From NCBI GenBank assembly GCA_024281055.1, contig JAMXLF010000024.1:62001-126000 (forward strand): a stretch of DNA of 64,000 nt, in the 5' to 3' direction. Each line of letters starts with the position of its first letter. Within the stretch, counting starts at the first letter, position 1. A program made the translations under genes and the position numbers. A model generated the notes under the pieces. It was not told the origin of the DNA and made no database searches. It saw only the letters and a program-made list of their open reading frames with translations. This document shows positions 16,747 to 26,444 of the stretch, piece after piece. The stretch is from Geobacteraceae bacterium (lineage in GTDB: Bacteria; Desulfobacterota; Desulfuromonadia; Geobacterales; Geobacteraceae).

Positions 16747-19062
16747 ATGGACAACGTCGAAAAGGCACTCCGGCACATCGACCGGAGCATGAGCGAGTGG
16801 GAGCAGCGGGCACCCATCTCCTTCGAGGAGTTTCTCAAGGTCCTCGTGGATCGTCCCGACATGGCGATTCGCAGCATCTTCCAGCTCTTCCACGACATGA
16901 TCGCTGCCTACATGCGGGAGGGGGTCGACGAGTATCCGAACGATCCTGAGTCGATTCACTACGTCTATTATGACTGCCGGCGGTTGTTCATCGAGGGGAC
17001 CGATCATCCCTTCTTTGCCGACCGGCTCTTCGCCAACCGGCTCGTGGACCTCGTCGAGGCATGGAAACGGGGAGCCCAGCAGAACAAGATCTACCTCTTC
17101 GAGGGGCCGCCGGGGAGCGGCAAGAGCACCTTCCTCAATAACCTCCTGATGAAGTTCGAGAAGTATGTCAATCTGGAGGAAAACGCCCGTTACGAGGTGA
17201 TCTGGCGGATATCCCGGGAGCAGATGGCGACCTTCGCCCCCCACGAGGTGAACCAGTTCCTCGACAAGCTCACGAAGCTCCTGGACGAGTACGAACTGGA
17301 GCAGGGGCAGATCCTCGAAGCGAAGAGTGCGCTATTCGCCGGGGAGTACGTGGAGGTGCCGTGTCCCAGCCACGATAACCCGCTCCTGGTCGTGCCGAAA
17401 CAGCACCGGCGCGCCTTCTTCGACGACCTCCTGCCGGACGACGAATTCAAGGCGAAGCTCTTTAGCTACAAGCAATACGAGTGGGTGTTCAAGAGCAACC
17501 CGTGCACCATCTGCAGCTCCATCTACCAGGCACTGCTCCAACGGGTGAAGAGCCCGGTGGACGTGTTCCGGATGGTGTATGCCCGACCGTACCGCTACAA
17601 CCGGCGTCTGGGGGAAGGGATCAGCGTCTTCGCTCCCGGTGACCGGCCGGCGAAGCAGCAGGTCCTCACCAACGAGATGCTCCAGACACGGATCGATGCC
17701 CTGCTGCGGGATTCCAACGCGGTGAAATACGTCTTCTCCCGTTACGCGAAGACCAACAATGGCATCTATGGTCTCATGGACATCAAGTCCCACAACGTGG
17801 AGCGACTCATCGAGCTCCACAACATCGTGAGCGAAGGGGTTCACAAGGTGGAGGACCTGGAAGAGAACGTCGATTCCCTCTTTCTTGCCATCATGAACCC
17901 GGAGGACAAGAAAAACATCCAGCTCTTCCAGTCATTCTCCGACCGGATCGAATCGATCAGGATATCCTACGTCCTCGACCTGAACACGGAGGTGGAGATC
18001 TACCGGAACATCTTCGGCAGGCACGTGGAGAAATCATTCGTGCCGCGGGTGCTGCACAACTTCGCCCGGGTTATCATCTCCTCCCGCCTCGATACCCATT
18101 CCCCCACGCTCCTTGAATGGATCGGCGATCCAGGAAAATACAGCCTTTACTGCGACGCGAACCTCCAACTCCTGAAGATGGAGCTCTATACCGGCCACAT
18201 CCCCCCCTGGCTCACCGAGGAGGACAGGAAGAACCTGACGGCGAAGATGCGGCGCCGGGTCATCGACGAGTCGGAGCACGAGGGGGACCGGGGATTTTCC
18301 GGCCGCGATTCGATCCGGATATTCAACGACTTCTACTCCACCTTCGCCCGTAAGGACAAACTTATCACCATGGCCGATCTGAATGCCTATTTCACCCGGC
18401 TGCACCCCGAGCTTGCCGAGCAAATCCCTGCAGGGTTCCTGGAATCTCTCCTGCGTCTTTACAACTACACGGTACTCCAGGAGGTGAAAGAGTCTCTCTA
18501 CTATTACAACGAGGAGCAGATTTCCCGCGAGATACAGAACTATCTGTTTGCCGTCAATTTCGAACCGGGGACCTCGGTGTCAAGCCGCTTCACCGGAGAC
18601 AAGCTGGAGGTGACCGATGCGTATTTCGAGGCGATCGAGGTCCGCCTCCTCGGCGGCGGGACGGACAGCGACAGACGGCTCACCTTCCGTCGCGCTACCC
18701 AGAAGGAATATGCTTCTACAACCCTCACCCGGGAGATCATGGCCGAGGGGAAACCGGTCACCGAAACACAGCTCTACCGGGAGCTTTTCGGGCGGTACGT
18801 TTACAACCTGAAGGAAAAGGCCCTCGACCCGTTTCTCGAGAACGAGAATTTCCGGAGGGCGATCAAGGACTTCGACAGGGATGCCTTCAAAACTTACGAC
18901 AAGCGGATCCGGAGCGATGTCGCTTTCCTCGTCAACAACCTCTGCACCAAGTTCCACTACACGAAAAACGGATCGAAAGAAGTTTGCATCTATGTCATCG
19001 ACAACGACCTGGCACGAAAATTCGCTGGTCCCTCCCAGGGCTCTGAGCCCTTCGCCGCCTGA
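16747..19062 (+). CDS. Second, divergent PrkA-like AAA+ protein kinase
   Basis: The protein has 771 residues, about 85 longer than the first PrkA. Walker A is a textbook GPPGSGKST at 120-128, unlike the GEPGNGKT of its paralogue. A CTICSS cysteine pair lies near residue 256. The C-terminal region (RDSIRIFNDFYSTFARKD) resembles the PrkA C-terminal domain. It ends the prkA-yeaH-spoVR operon and runs convergent to ptsP with only 9 bases between stops. The two PrkA proteins are too different to be a recent duplication. They may form a hetero-oligomer, which is inference. Confidence 0.88.
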   Translation: MDNVEKALRHIDRSMSEWEQRAPISFEEFLKVLVDRPDMAIRSIFQLFHDMIAAYMREGVDEYPNDPESIHYVYYDCRRLFIEGTDHPFFADRLFANRLVDLVEAWKRGAQQNKIYLFEGPPGSGKSTFLNNLLMKFEKYVNLEENARYEVIWRISREQMATFAPHEVNQFLDKLTKLLDEYELEQGQILEAKSALFAGEYVEVPCPSHDNPLLVVPKQHRRAFFDDLLPDDEFKAKLFSYKQYEWVFKSNPCTICSSIYQALLQRVKSPVDVFRMVYARPYRYNRRLGEGISVFAPGDRPAKQQVLTNEMLQTRIDALLRDSNAVKYVFSRYAKTNNGIYGLMDIKSHNVERLIELHNIVSEGVHKVEDLEENVDSLFLAIMNPEDKKNIQLFQSFSDRIESIRISYVLDLNTEVEIYRNIFGRHVEKSFVPRVLHNFARVIISSRLDTHSPTLLEWIGDPGKYSLYCDANLQLLKMELYTGHIPPWLTEEDRKNLTAKMRRRVIDESEHEGDRGFSGRDSIRIFNDFYSTFARKDKLITMADLNAYFTRLHPELAEQIPAGFLESLLRLYNYTVLQEVKESLYYYNEEQISREIQNYLFAVNFEPGTSVSSRFTGDKLEVTDAYFEAIEVRLLGGGTDSDRRLTFRRATQKEYASTTLTREIMAEGKPVTETQLYRELFGRYVYNLKEKALDPFLENENFRRAIKDFDRDAFKTYDKRIRSDVAFLVNNLCTKFHYTKNGSKEVCIYVIDNDLARKFAGPSQGSEPFAA

Positions 19063-19071
19063 CGGGGCGGC

Positions 19072-21417
19072 TCAGAACTCCAGTTCCTTCCGTACTTCCT
19101 GCAGGTATTCCCGAATACTGCTGCCCGATTCGAGGCCGAGGACGTCTGCCGCGATCTGCCGGGCCCTGGCCAGACTTACCCTGCGGATTGCCTGCTTGAT
19201 GACCGGGATGTAGGGGGCGGAGAGGCTGAAGTCGCTGATCCCCATGCCGAGCAACAGTATGGCGTTGACCGGGTCGGCGGCCATCTCGCCGCAGAGCGAC
19301 ACCTGCTTCCCCGCCTGGCTGGCCGCCTCGGTCACTCTCCTGATGGAGTGCAGGACCGCCGGGTGGTAGGGGTCGTAGTATTTCTTCACCTTGGGGTTGT
19401 TGCGGTCGGCGGCCAGGGTGTACTGGATCAGGTCGTTGGTGCCGATACTGAAGTAGTCCACCTCGCGGATGAGGATTTCGGCGGTCTGCACTGCCGCCGG
19501 CACCTCGATCATGATGCCGAGACGCATCGCCGGGTCGAAGGGGTGCCCCTGACGCGTCAGCTCTTCCTGGACCTCGGCAAGGATCTCCTTGGCGGCCCTG
19601 ATTTCATCAATCCCCGAGACCATGGGGAACATGAGGCTGGCCCGGCCATGGCGCGACGCCATGAGCACCCCGGCCAGCTGCTCGCGGAAGATGTCCTGCC
19701 GTTCCAGTGACACCCTTATGGAACGCCACCCCATGAACGGGTTGTCCTCCTTCGGGTAGGCGAAGTAAGGGAGCCCCTTGTCGCCGCCGATGTCGAGGGT
19801 ACGGATGTTGACCGGCCGCGGGGCAAACCCTTCGAGGATCTTCCGGTAGATGCCGTACTGCTCGTCGCGGTCGGGGAAGGCCTTACGGGTCATGTAGGGG
19901 AATTCGGTGCGGTAGAGGCCGACCCCTTCCGCACCGTTGGTGAGGGCAACGCGGATGTCGGAGAGCAGGCCGATATTGGCGTAGAGGTGGACCCGCTCTC
20001 CGTCGGCGGTTTCCGCCGGCACATCGCGCAGGCCGTCCAACTCCTTCTGCTTGAGGCTGTAGTCACGGTGCAACCGCTCGTATTCGGCCTTGATCGCCTT
20101 GTCCGGACTGATGTAGATATGCCCCGAGTTGCCGTCGACGATCATCTCGTCCCGCAACGTGATCTGTTTCAGCAGCCCCTCGATGCCGAGCACCGCCGGG
20201 ATGCCGAGGGATCTGGCCATGATGGCGGCGTGGGAGTTGGCATCCCCCCGTTCGGTGACAATGCCGAGGATCTTCTCATGGTCGAGGGTCGCCATGTCCG
20301 AGGGGAGGATTTCGGCGGCTACGATGATCCGTTTCTCTCGCAGCCCCCCCCGGGAGCGGCCGTTGTTCCCCTCCAAGCAGTCGATGATCCGCCGGCCGAT
20401 ATCCTCCATGTCGGCGGAACGTTCCCGCAGGTACTGGTCCTCCATGCCTGAAAAGGCTGCCACGTAATGGTCGACGACCTCTTGCACGGAGCGCGCCGCC
20501 CCGTGGCCTTTCTCTATCAAATCCAGCACCTTGGCAATGAAGGCCCGGTCCTCGAGGATCATCAGGTGGGTATGGAAGATGGCGGCATCTTCCTTGGACA
20601 GAGTTTCTGCCACCCGCTTCTCCATGTAGAGGGTGTGGATCTTCGCCTTCTCCAGGGCGATCTGGAGCCTTGTCTTTTCCTCCGGGGGCGGTCCGATCTT
20701 CTCCAGCGCCGCGCCGGTAATGCCGGTACGGCGGTTGAGTAGATAGATCTTGCCCCAGGCGAAACCGGGGGAGACGGCACTTCCTCCGAGCATCAGCTGC
20801 TGCTTCCCACGTTTTCGTGCAGTGCGCGTCCCGCTGTCCGTTCCGAGCGACTTTACCCGCTGCAGTTCCCGCTCGAAGAAGGCCCGTTCCTCTTCCTTGC
20901 GGCGGATTGAATCGAGGAGCTTGGCGTTCACGACGATGCTTGTGATCTGGTAGGCGATGGTGGCGAGGGTGCTGATCTCCTCTTCCCGGAAGGTCCGTGG
21001 GTCCCGCGTCTGGATGACGATGACGCCGATGGGGGTCTTTCGCTGCATGAGCGGCAGGCCGAGAAAAGAGTGAAACCGCTCTTCCTTGGTCTCGCGGAAA
21101 TACTTGTAGCGGGGATGGGCCGGGGCGTTCGCCGTGACCACCACATCTTTCTGCTCCACAACGAGGCCGGAGAGTCCCTCCGAGGTCTTCATGGTGATCT
21201 TGCCGACAGAGCCCTTCGAAAGTCCCCTGGTCGCTTGGAGCCGCAGCGTTTCTCCATCATCCTCCAGCAGGTAGATGGAGCAGACGTCGGAGCCCATCCG
21301 TTTCGCGACCAGGTTGACGATGTTGTCGAGGGTCTCCTGCAGGTCGTGCGAATGGAGTATGAGGCCGCTGATGTCCTCCAGCGTCCTCAGCCCCCATGAT
21401 TCCAGCGCTTCTTCCAT
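19072..21417 (-). CDS. ptsP: PtsP: GAF-domain phosphoenolpyruvate-protein phosphotransferase (EI-Ntr)
   Basis: This 781-residue enzyme is the first component of the nitrogen-type phosphotransferase relay. It has an N-terminal GAF sensor domain (about 15-165) and an EI N-domain. The phospho-histidine motif NSHAAIMARS has H396. The C-terminal PEP-binding barrel ends with FGTNDLIQYTLAADRNN and the catalytic-acid cysteine in SLCGEMAA. EI-Ntr takes phosphate from PEP to NPr and EIIA-Ntr, linking nitrogen or carbon status to regulation. No NPr gene is adjacent. A TATACT lies upstream at about -45 but lacks a convincing -35. Confidence 0.96.
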   Translation of the reverse strand: MEEALESWGLRTLEDISGLILHSHDLQETLDNIVNLVAKRMGSDVCSIYLLEDDGETLRLQATRGLSKGSVGKITMKTSEGLSGLVVEQKDVVVTANAPAHPRYKYFRETKEERFHSFLGLPLMQRKTPIGVIVIQTRDPRTFREEEISTLATIAYQITSIVVNAKLLDSIRRKEEERAFFERELQRVKSLGTDSGTRTARKRGKQQLMLGGSAVSPGFAWGKIYLLNRRTGITGAALEKIGPPPEEKTRLQIALEKAKIHTLYMEKRVAETLSKEDAAIFHTHLMILEDRAFIAKVLDLIEKGHGAARSVQEVVDHYVAAFSGMEDQYLRERSADMEDIGRRIIDCLEGNNGRSRGGLREKRIIVAAEILPSDMATLDHEKILGIVTERGDANSHAAIMARSLGIPAVLGIEGLLKQITLRDEMIVDGNSGHIYISPDKAIKAEYERLHRDYSLKQKELDGLRDVPAETADGERVHLYANIGLLSDIRVALTNGAEGVGLYRTEFPYMTRKAFPDRDEQYGIYRKILEGFAPRPVNIRTLDIGGDKGLPYFAYPKEDNPFMGWRSIRVSLERQDIFREQLAGVLMASRHGRASLMFPMVSGIDEIRAAKEILAEVQEELTRQGHPFDPAMRLGIMIEVPAAVQTAEILIREVDYFSIGTNDLIQYTLAADRNNPKVKKYYDPYHPAVLHSIRRVTEAASQAGKQVSLCGEMAADPVNAILLLGMGISDFSLSAPYIPVIKQAIRRVSLARARQIAADVLGLESGSSIREYLQEVRKELEF

Positions 21418-21520
21418 AATTCGGTCACCCGCATAACATATTTAAAACAGTATAGATGAAAAACGGGCCAAAGGGAAGCCGTCAGGTTAGCATATTTTTA
21501 TTTTTTGGCGCCGGTAGTGC

Positions 21521-21549
21521 TGGAAATGTGGCGGCGCATCTGGTATAGT
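21521..21549 (+). promoter_or_regulatory. Candidate extended -10 promoter for the TPR gene
   Basis: TGGAAA (21521-21526), 17 bases, then TATAGT (21544-21549) preceded by TGG, an extended -10 context. It lies 31 bases before the start. Confidence 0.4.
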
Positions 21550-21580
21550 TGTCCGGACTGCACAAGGGAGGGAGACGCAC

Positions 21581-22378
21581 ATGGCAAGCACGTACGAGGA
21601 AACGCTGGCCCAGGGGATCGCACGCGTGGAGGCGGGCGACCTGAAAGAGGCGGAGAAGGCGTTTCGGAGCTGCATCGAGATGGAGCCGGAGAAGGCGGAA
21701 GGCCTTTTCTTCCTGGGGGAGCTTCTCACAGAAGAAGGAAAGCATGCCGATGCAGCCGTCGCCTATGAGAAGGGACTGCGGCTCGCTCCCGAGGATACGG
21801 AGGCGCTCACCGCCCTGGGGGATGTCTACTTCGAGCTGGGCCGGAACAAGGATGCCCTCAAGCTCTATAAGAAGGTCACCGACCTCGAACCGAAGAACGC
21901 CGACGGCTATGTGAACATCGGCCTCGTTTATACCAGTCTGGAGCGGACGGAAGAGGCGATCAAGTCCTTCAACACGGCGCTGGAGATCGACCCCCACAAT
22001 GTCTTTGCCTACAACGGGCTGGGGGATGCCTGGTACGGTCTCGGCGAGCGGGACAAGGCGATTGACGCCTTCCGGAAGGTGATCGAGATCGACCCCGAGG
22101 ATGCCGCGGCCCACTTCAACCTGGGGGATCTTTACTACGACCTGGGGGAGCCAGCGGATGCGGAGAAGGAGTGCCTGGAGGCGCTCCGCCTCGATCCCTC
22201 GTTCACCCTTGCCTACCTCACCCTCGGCAGCCTTTGTCTCGACCAGGAGCGGGTCAAGGATGCCCTCGGCCATTTCGAGAACTACCTGAAGATGGAGAAG
22301 TCACCCCAGGCGGCGGAGATGGTAGCCGAGGTGAAGGCGGTGGTGGAGGGACTCCGGGAGGAGTTCACGAAGCAGTAA
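21581..22378 (+). CDS. Tetratricopeptide-repeat protein
   Basis: The 265-residue protein consists almost entirely of about seven 34-residue TPR units, with recurring patterns such as PKNADGYVNIGLVYTSLER and NPH/DPE-A-N/HFNLGDLYYDLG. No signal peptide or membrane segment is visible, so it is probably a cytoplasmic protein-protein scaffold. GGGAGGGAG precedes the ATG. It is monocistronic with a strong terminator. No partner is evident from neighbours. Confidence 0.9.
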   Translation: MASTYEETLAQGIARVEAGDLKEAEKAFRSCIEMEPEKAEGLFFLGELLTEEGKHADAAVAYEKGLRLAPEDTEALTALGDVYFELGRNKDALKLYKKVTDLEPKNADGYVNIGLVYTSLERTEEAIKSFNTALEIDPHNVFAYNGLGDAWYGLGERDKAIDAFRKVIEIDPEDAAAHFNLGDLYYDLGEPADAEKECLEALRLDPSFTLAYLTLGSLCLDQERVKDALGHFENYLKMEKSPQAAEMVAEVKAVVEGLREEFTKQ

Positions 22379-22396
22379 GAAGGCACTGGGACACGC

Positions 22397-22433
22397 AAAA
22401 AGGGGGGGCTGCCACCGGCAGCCCCCCCTTTTT
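22397..22433. terminator. Strong bidirectional intrinsic terminator
   Basis: A perfect 17-bp stem (5 A, 7 G, CTGCC and its complement) closes a 3-base loop and gives T-runs on both strands. It separates the TPR gene from the convergent small unknown gene. Confidence 0.9.
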
Positions 22434-22464
22434 AGCTCAACGCCCGGTTTGACCGGCCTTCAGC

Positions 22465-22812
22465 CTACGAGTCCACGTAATTTCCCCGCGTCTCGATGTC
22501 GAATATCTCCAGGAGCGATTCCGGGGTGAACAGGCAGCTCCGCTGTTCACCTTTCCTGGTCCAGAAGACGAGTTGCTGCCCGTCCTTTTCCCCCTTGGCG
22601 ACGCGGTCGCCGCAGACTTTTTTCAGTTCGTCCCACATCTGCGCCGTTGTCATGAGCTCGTAGCCGCCGACCTCCATGTTGTCGCTCTCCGCTTCGAACC
22701 TGTCGATCAGGTCGATATCGAGCCAGTCCTCTTCCTTGCGCCACCACTTGATGAAGACATCGTCCGCCTTGCGCAGCTCCCTGACTTGCTTCATGATTTC
22801 CGTCTCTTTCAT
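22465..22812 (-). CDS. Small hypothetical protein, 115 aa
   Basis: I do not recognise a family. The ATG at 22812 is chosen because GGAGG lies 6 bases upstream; an ORF beginning at 22839 has no such site. The protein is acidic and tryptophan-rich near the N-terminus (FIKWWRKEEDWLDIDL). It has no signal, membrane segment or cysteine pair. Both ends are well defined: a good promoter upstream and a strong terminator downstream. This supports a real monocistronic gene. Confidence 0.75.
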   Translation of the reverse strand: MKETEIMKQVRELRKADDVFIKWWRKEEDWLDIDLIDRFEAESDNMEVGGYELMTTAQMWDELKKVCGDRVAKGEKDGQQLVFWTRKGEQRSCLFTPESLLEIFDIETRGNYVDS

Positions 22813-22877
22813 GGCCACCCTCCCCCTTTCCTTATTCATGCATGACCGTTCGGGGAATACGTATCCTTTTCACTATA

Positions 22878-22905
22878 AGTATAACCCCGTCCATCGAGGT
22901 TGCAA
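22878..22905 (-). promoter_or_regulatory. Candidate sigma-70 promoter for the 115-aa protein
   Basis: On the minus strand TTGCAA (22900-22905), 16 bases, then TATACT (22878-22883). It lies 66 bases upstream of the start codon. Confidence 0.45.
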
Positions 22906-23117
22906 GTTGTGAGCCCGCGGCAGTACATGGTGACCAACGTCCATCACAACCGGGAGGGAATGCTGATCGGATGTGGCAAATAACCCTGCTTCGTCGGGGC
23001 GTTTGGTAAAAGGCACTGCCTGTTCTCATGAAGGCTGTAGGAGAGAAATAGCTGTTTTTTTTTGTCGTAATTTGGTATTTTTACCGCGTGTGCACAATTG
23101 ATCAGGAGGTAAGCTGT
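22906..23117. other. Non-coding remainder of a 305-base gap
   Basis: Between the promoter of the minus-strand small gene and the Kelch gene I see no gene, terminator or recognisable riboswitch. A T-run at 23052-23061 and an AGGAGG ribosome site (23104-23109) are the only clear signals. Confidence 0.5.
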
Positions 23118-25121
23118 ATGATGCAGATTCTTTCCGTTGTGAAGCGTGCTGGATCATGCCGTGGAGGGAATGCCGTCCAGGCGGTCCTTCTCGTGCTGGT
23201 GCTCGTTTTGGGGATAGGGAACACCGCTCTGGCGGACAGTTTCGTTTCAGCAGGAAGCTTGAATGCTGCCCGTACAAACCATGCCGCGACCCTTCTTGCC
23301 GATGGCAGGGTCCTCCTCACGGGAGGGAGGAACGATTCCTCGTCCGCCCTCAATTCGGCGGAGATCTTCGATCCGACCACTGGGCAGTGCACGCAGCTTC
23401 CGTCAGCGATGCAGTCGTCTCGCGCCTATCATACGGCAACCCGTCTAAACGACGGCCGGGTGCTGATAGCGGGGGGCTCGGTCGATGTCGGTTCCACCAT
23501 GCTGGCAACGGCGGAAATTTTCGATCCGGCGAGCGGCACGTTCACACCTACCGGAAGCATGAGTTATGCCCGTGGCCGTCATACCGCGACCCTCCTTTCC
23601 AACGGCACGGTGCTGATAACCGGCGGGGGATTCTCCAGTAGTTCGGCCCGGTCGGACGCCGAAATCTACGACCCGTCGCAGGGAAAATTCCTGACCCCGG
23701 TCGTGAGCATGCATGCCGCCCGGTTAGGCCACACGGCGACTCTCCTGAGTGACGGCAGGGTGCTCGTCGCCGGAGGGACGAACAGTTCGGCCGAGATTTA
23801 TGCACCGGCGACGGGTATTTTCACCGTTACCGGCAGCATGTCCACGGCGCGACGCTTTCATACGGCAACCCTGCTCTCCAATAACACCGTGCTGATTACC
23901 GGCGGCAATGACCTGACGACCGGGACGAACGTTTTGAGCTCGGCGGAAATCTATACTCCTTCCTCGGGGACTTTTGCTTCTGCCGGCTTTAGCTTGTTTC
24001 TCCCGCGGGAGAACCATCAGGCGAGCCTCCTTGCCAATGGAAACGTTATCATTTCCGGTGGACAGTATTTCGATCTCAACGGCCAAGTCACGCCCCAGAC
24101 GACGGAGCTGTACACAGCCGTGGGTGTTCATACGACCGCTGCCGACATGAATTTTGCGCGCTTTGATCACACGGCCACACCTCTTGCCGATGGCGTCACT
24201 GTGCTCATGGCCGGGGGCATTAACGTGGTGGACTACATTCGCAGCACCCTTAGCAGTACCGAACTGTACAATTCAGCCACGATCGCGGCGCAACCGGTGG
24301 CATACGCATTCGGCAACACGATACTGAACACGCCGCAATCCCACGACTTCACCGTCACCAACAACTGGACCGATCCCCAGACATTGGGGATAACCTTCTC
24401 CGGCACCGACGCATCCCTGTTCCACTCCAGCGCGTCGGGATGCAGTCCTGTGCCGGCAGGAGGCAGTTGCACCGTCACAGTAACATTCCTGCCGACATCG
24501 CTCGGGAACAAGCAGGCGACAATGAAAATCGCCGGAACAACCGACTGGACTTCGGTGCCGTTGACAGGCACAGGCTACGTCATTTCGACGTATCAGCTCA
24601 CTGTCAACGCCGCCGGCAACGGCAGCGGCACCGTCACGAGCACGCCCGCGGGGATCAACAATTGTGTGCCAACTCCCACCAATTCGACCTGCTTTGCAAC
24701 CTTTGCTGCCGGCCAGATTACCCTGGCGGCGAATCCACCGGGTAGCCCCGCGTCATCCAGTAACGCCTCCTACTTCTCGGGCTGGGCTGGACCCACGGGC
24801 TGCTCCGGAAATAGCTGCATCTTTACCCTGAGCGGGGCCACCACGGTCACGGCCAGTTTTAATCTCTACCCTGCGACAATCGGCAAAACGGCCTACTACG
24901 CCACGCTGCAGGATGCTTACAACGGGGCCGCTTCCGGTAACCAGATATGGCTGGCCGGTTCGTACAGCACGAGCCAGGCTGCGGATTTTGCCAACAATAT
25001 TCCCATTGTCGTGAAGGGGGGCTACGATGACGGATTCGGCAGTGTCACAGGCTATTCCACTATCGGCACTCTCACCATCGGGACGGGATCGGCAGTCGTG
25101 GATCATCTGACTATCCACTAA
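23118..25121 (+). CDS. Secreted Kelch-repeat protein with choice-of-anchor and InlB-type domains
   Basis: The protein has 667 residues. The ATG at 23118 has AGGAGG 8 bases upstream. A signal peptide (VLLVLVLVLGIGNTALA) is followed by about six Kelch-like blades (roughly 40-380) with recurring H-x-AT-L-x-DGRVLLTGG and SAEIFDP motifs. These predict a galactose-oxidase-type beta-propeller. Next come an ASPM/choice-of-anchor-like module (TLGITFSGTDASLF, about 400-490), an InlB-type beta repeat (YQLTVNAAGNGSGTVTSTP) and a C-terminal module ending VVDHLTIH. Cysteines are paired in the last modules. It is probably extracellular and used for adhesion or a matrix; no catalytic site is visible. Confidence 0.88.
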   Translation: MMQILSVVKRAGSCRGGNAVQAVLLVLVLVLGIGNTALADSFVSAGSLNAARTNHAATLLADGRVLLTGGRNDSSSALNSAEIFDPTTGQCTQLPSAMQSSRAYHTATRLNDGRVLIAGGSVDVGSTMLATAEIFDPASGTFTPTGSMSYARGRHTATLLSNGTVLITGGGFSSSSARSDAEIYDPSQGKFLTPVVSMHAARLGHTATLLSDGRVLVAGGTNSSAEIYAPATGIFTVTGSMSTARRFHTATLLSNNTVLITGGNDLTTGTNVLSSAEIYTPSSGTFASAGFSLFLPRENHQASLLANGNVIISGGQYFDLNGQVTPQTTELYTAVGVHTTAADMNFARFDHTATPLADGVTVLMAGGINVVDYIRSTLSSTELYNSATIAAQPVAYAFGNTILNTPQSHDFTVTNNWTDPQTLGITFSGTDASLFHSSASGCSPVPAGGSCTVTVTFLPTSLGNKQATMKIAGTTDWTSVPLTGTGYVISTYQLTVNAAGNGSGTVTSTPAGINNCVPTPTNSTCFATFAAGQITLAANPPGSPASSSNASYFSGWAGPTGCSGNSCIFTLSGATTVTASFNLYPATIGKTAYYATLQDAYNGAASGNQIWLAGSYSTSQAADFANNIPIVVKGGYDDGFGSVTGYSTIGTLTIGTGSAVVDHLTIH

Positions 25122-25156
25122 CCGCAATTCGTTCGAAAACAGCGGATAAGAATGAG

Positions 25157-25183
25157 ACCGGCGCCGATTGGCGCCGGTTTTTT
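25157..25183. terminator. Intrinsic terminator after the Kelch gene
   Basis: A perfect 9-bp stem ACCGGCGCC/GGCGCCGGT with loop GATT is followed by six T (25178-25183). The T-run abuts the stop codon of the convergent FAD enzyme. Confidence 0.85.
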
Positions 25184-26285
25184 ATTTGGCGAGCTTTTTT
25201 CTCACGGCTTCCACCACGTGGGCCGCGTCGTTGATGGCGGTGTAGATCAGGTTCGGGTGCCTCTGCTCCTGGATGCTGCCGCCGCTGATCCTCATGTAGG
25301 AGGGTGAGATGGCCCCGCCGATGACGTAGACCCCCCTGCGGGTCGATTCGAACTCTGCTGTGAGGAGAATCAGCCGGTCCCCTTCCTTTGCCACCTGACA
25401 GACCCCCTCGGCACAGGCGATGGTCTGCACGCCGATCTTGTCGAAGATGGGGAGCGGCCCCTGGGAGCCGATGCAGGCGATGACGTTTTTCATCGGAAAG
25501 TTCATGGAGCTGTAGATCTCGATCCCGTCGGGCTGGCGCACCTCGCTCGTGCGGATGATGAGCCTGTCGACCCCCTCATCGTCCACCTCGCCGATCCGGG
25601 GAATGGCGCCGGGCAGCAGTCGGATGTTGCCGCCGAGGAGGATCTCCTCTCCGAGCCGTTGGGCGGTTTCCTTGTTAACGTCGAACTTCTCCGAGATGTG
25701 CGCCCAGTAGACAGGCTGGTTGTCGTTTGCCTCCCGCTTCGCCTTGAGGATGGAGATAATGACGTCGGCGGCGCTGTTCCCCCCTCCGATCACCAGTGCC
25801 CGTACCCCCACGTACTTTTTCGGGTCTTCCACCGTCTTGGCGACCATTTTGGCATCGCCGTAAACGGAGAGTTCCTTGGGGATGCTGCTGCCGAAGGCGA
25901 GCGCCACCTTGCGCGCCTTGACCGTTCCCCTGGAGGTCTGGACGACGAGATGGTCCCGGGCGTCCTTGATGTCCTCGAACTGGGTCTCCACCTGGACGTT
26001 GAGGTTTTCGTGCTGGACGAAGTGCTGCACGTACTGGATGTACTTCTCCACCGCCACCGGTTTATCGGGGGGGCGAAGTTCCTCCACAAGGAACGGCTCC
26101 GGCGCTTCTTTCGGTTTGGACGGATAGACGTTTTTCCCTTCCGGATAGGTGTTGGCGATCCCCTGGAATACTCCCTTTCCCGATTCGATCAGCAGATAGG
26201 AGAGGCCGCTCTTGTGGCAAAGGTAGGCTGCGGCGACGCCGGCCGGCCCGCCGCCGACGATCAGGACGTCATAGGTCTGGTTCAT
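25182..26285 (-). CDS. FAD/NAD(P)-dependent oxidoreductase (YpdA/thioredoxin-reductase-like)
   Basis: The protein has 367 residues. The methionine of MNQTYDVLIVGGG is used because AAGGAG lies 6 bases upstream. An FAD-binding GGGPAGVAAA at the N-terminus and a second dinucleotide fold GGGNSAADVI in the middle are clear. The CxxC redox pair of thioredoxin reductases is absent, as in the YpdA group and other class-II-like flavoproteins. It is probably a cytoplasmic NAD(P)H-dependent reductase of unknown acceptor. Neighbours give no pathway clue. Confidence 0.85.
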   Translation of the reverse strand: MNQTYDVLIVGGGPAGVAAAYLCHKSGLSYLLIESGKGVFQGIANTYPEGKNVYPSKPKEAPEPFLVEELRPPDKPVAVEKYIQYVQHFVQHENLNVQVETQFEDIKDARDHLVVQTSRGTVKARKVALAFGSSIPKELSVYGDAKMVAKTVEDPKKYVGVRALVIGGGNSAADVIISILKAKREANDNQPVYWAHISEKFDVNKETAQRLGEEILLGGNIRLLPGAIPRIGEVDDEGVDRLIIRTSEVRQPDGIEIYSSMNFPMKNVIACIGSQGPLPIFDKIGVQTIACAEGVCQVAKEGDRLILLTAEFESTRRGVYVIGGAISPSYMRISGGSIQEQRHPNLIYTAINDAAHVVEAVRKKLAK

Positions 26286-26444
26286 GTTCTGCTCCTTGTT
26301 CAAGGATGCGCTTCGGCTTTCATTAAGTCCAAATATACCACGAGAAGACTTCGTCCGCATAATTAAAATGCCGGGCGGGTTTGCAACAGCAAATTTTGCG
26401 GTACAATTGTGACATTACGTAACCCATATTCCAGGAGGTAAGGT

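Noticed and set aside
22975-22995. TGGCAAATAACCCTGCT as a sigma-54 promoter for the Kelch gene
   Set aside because: The GG-GC spacing is one base too long.
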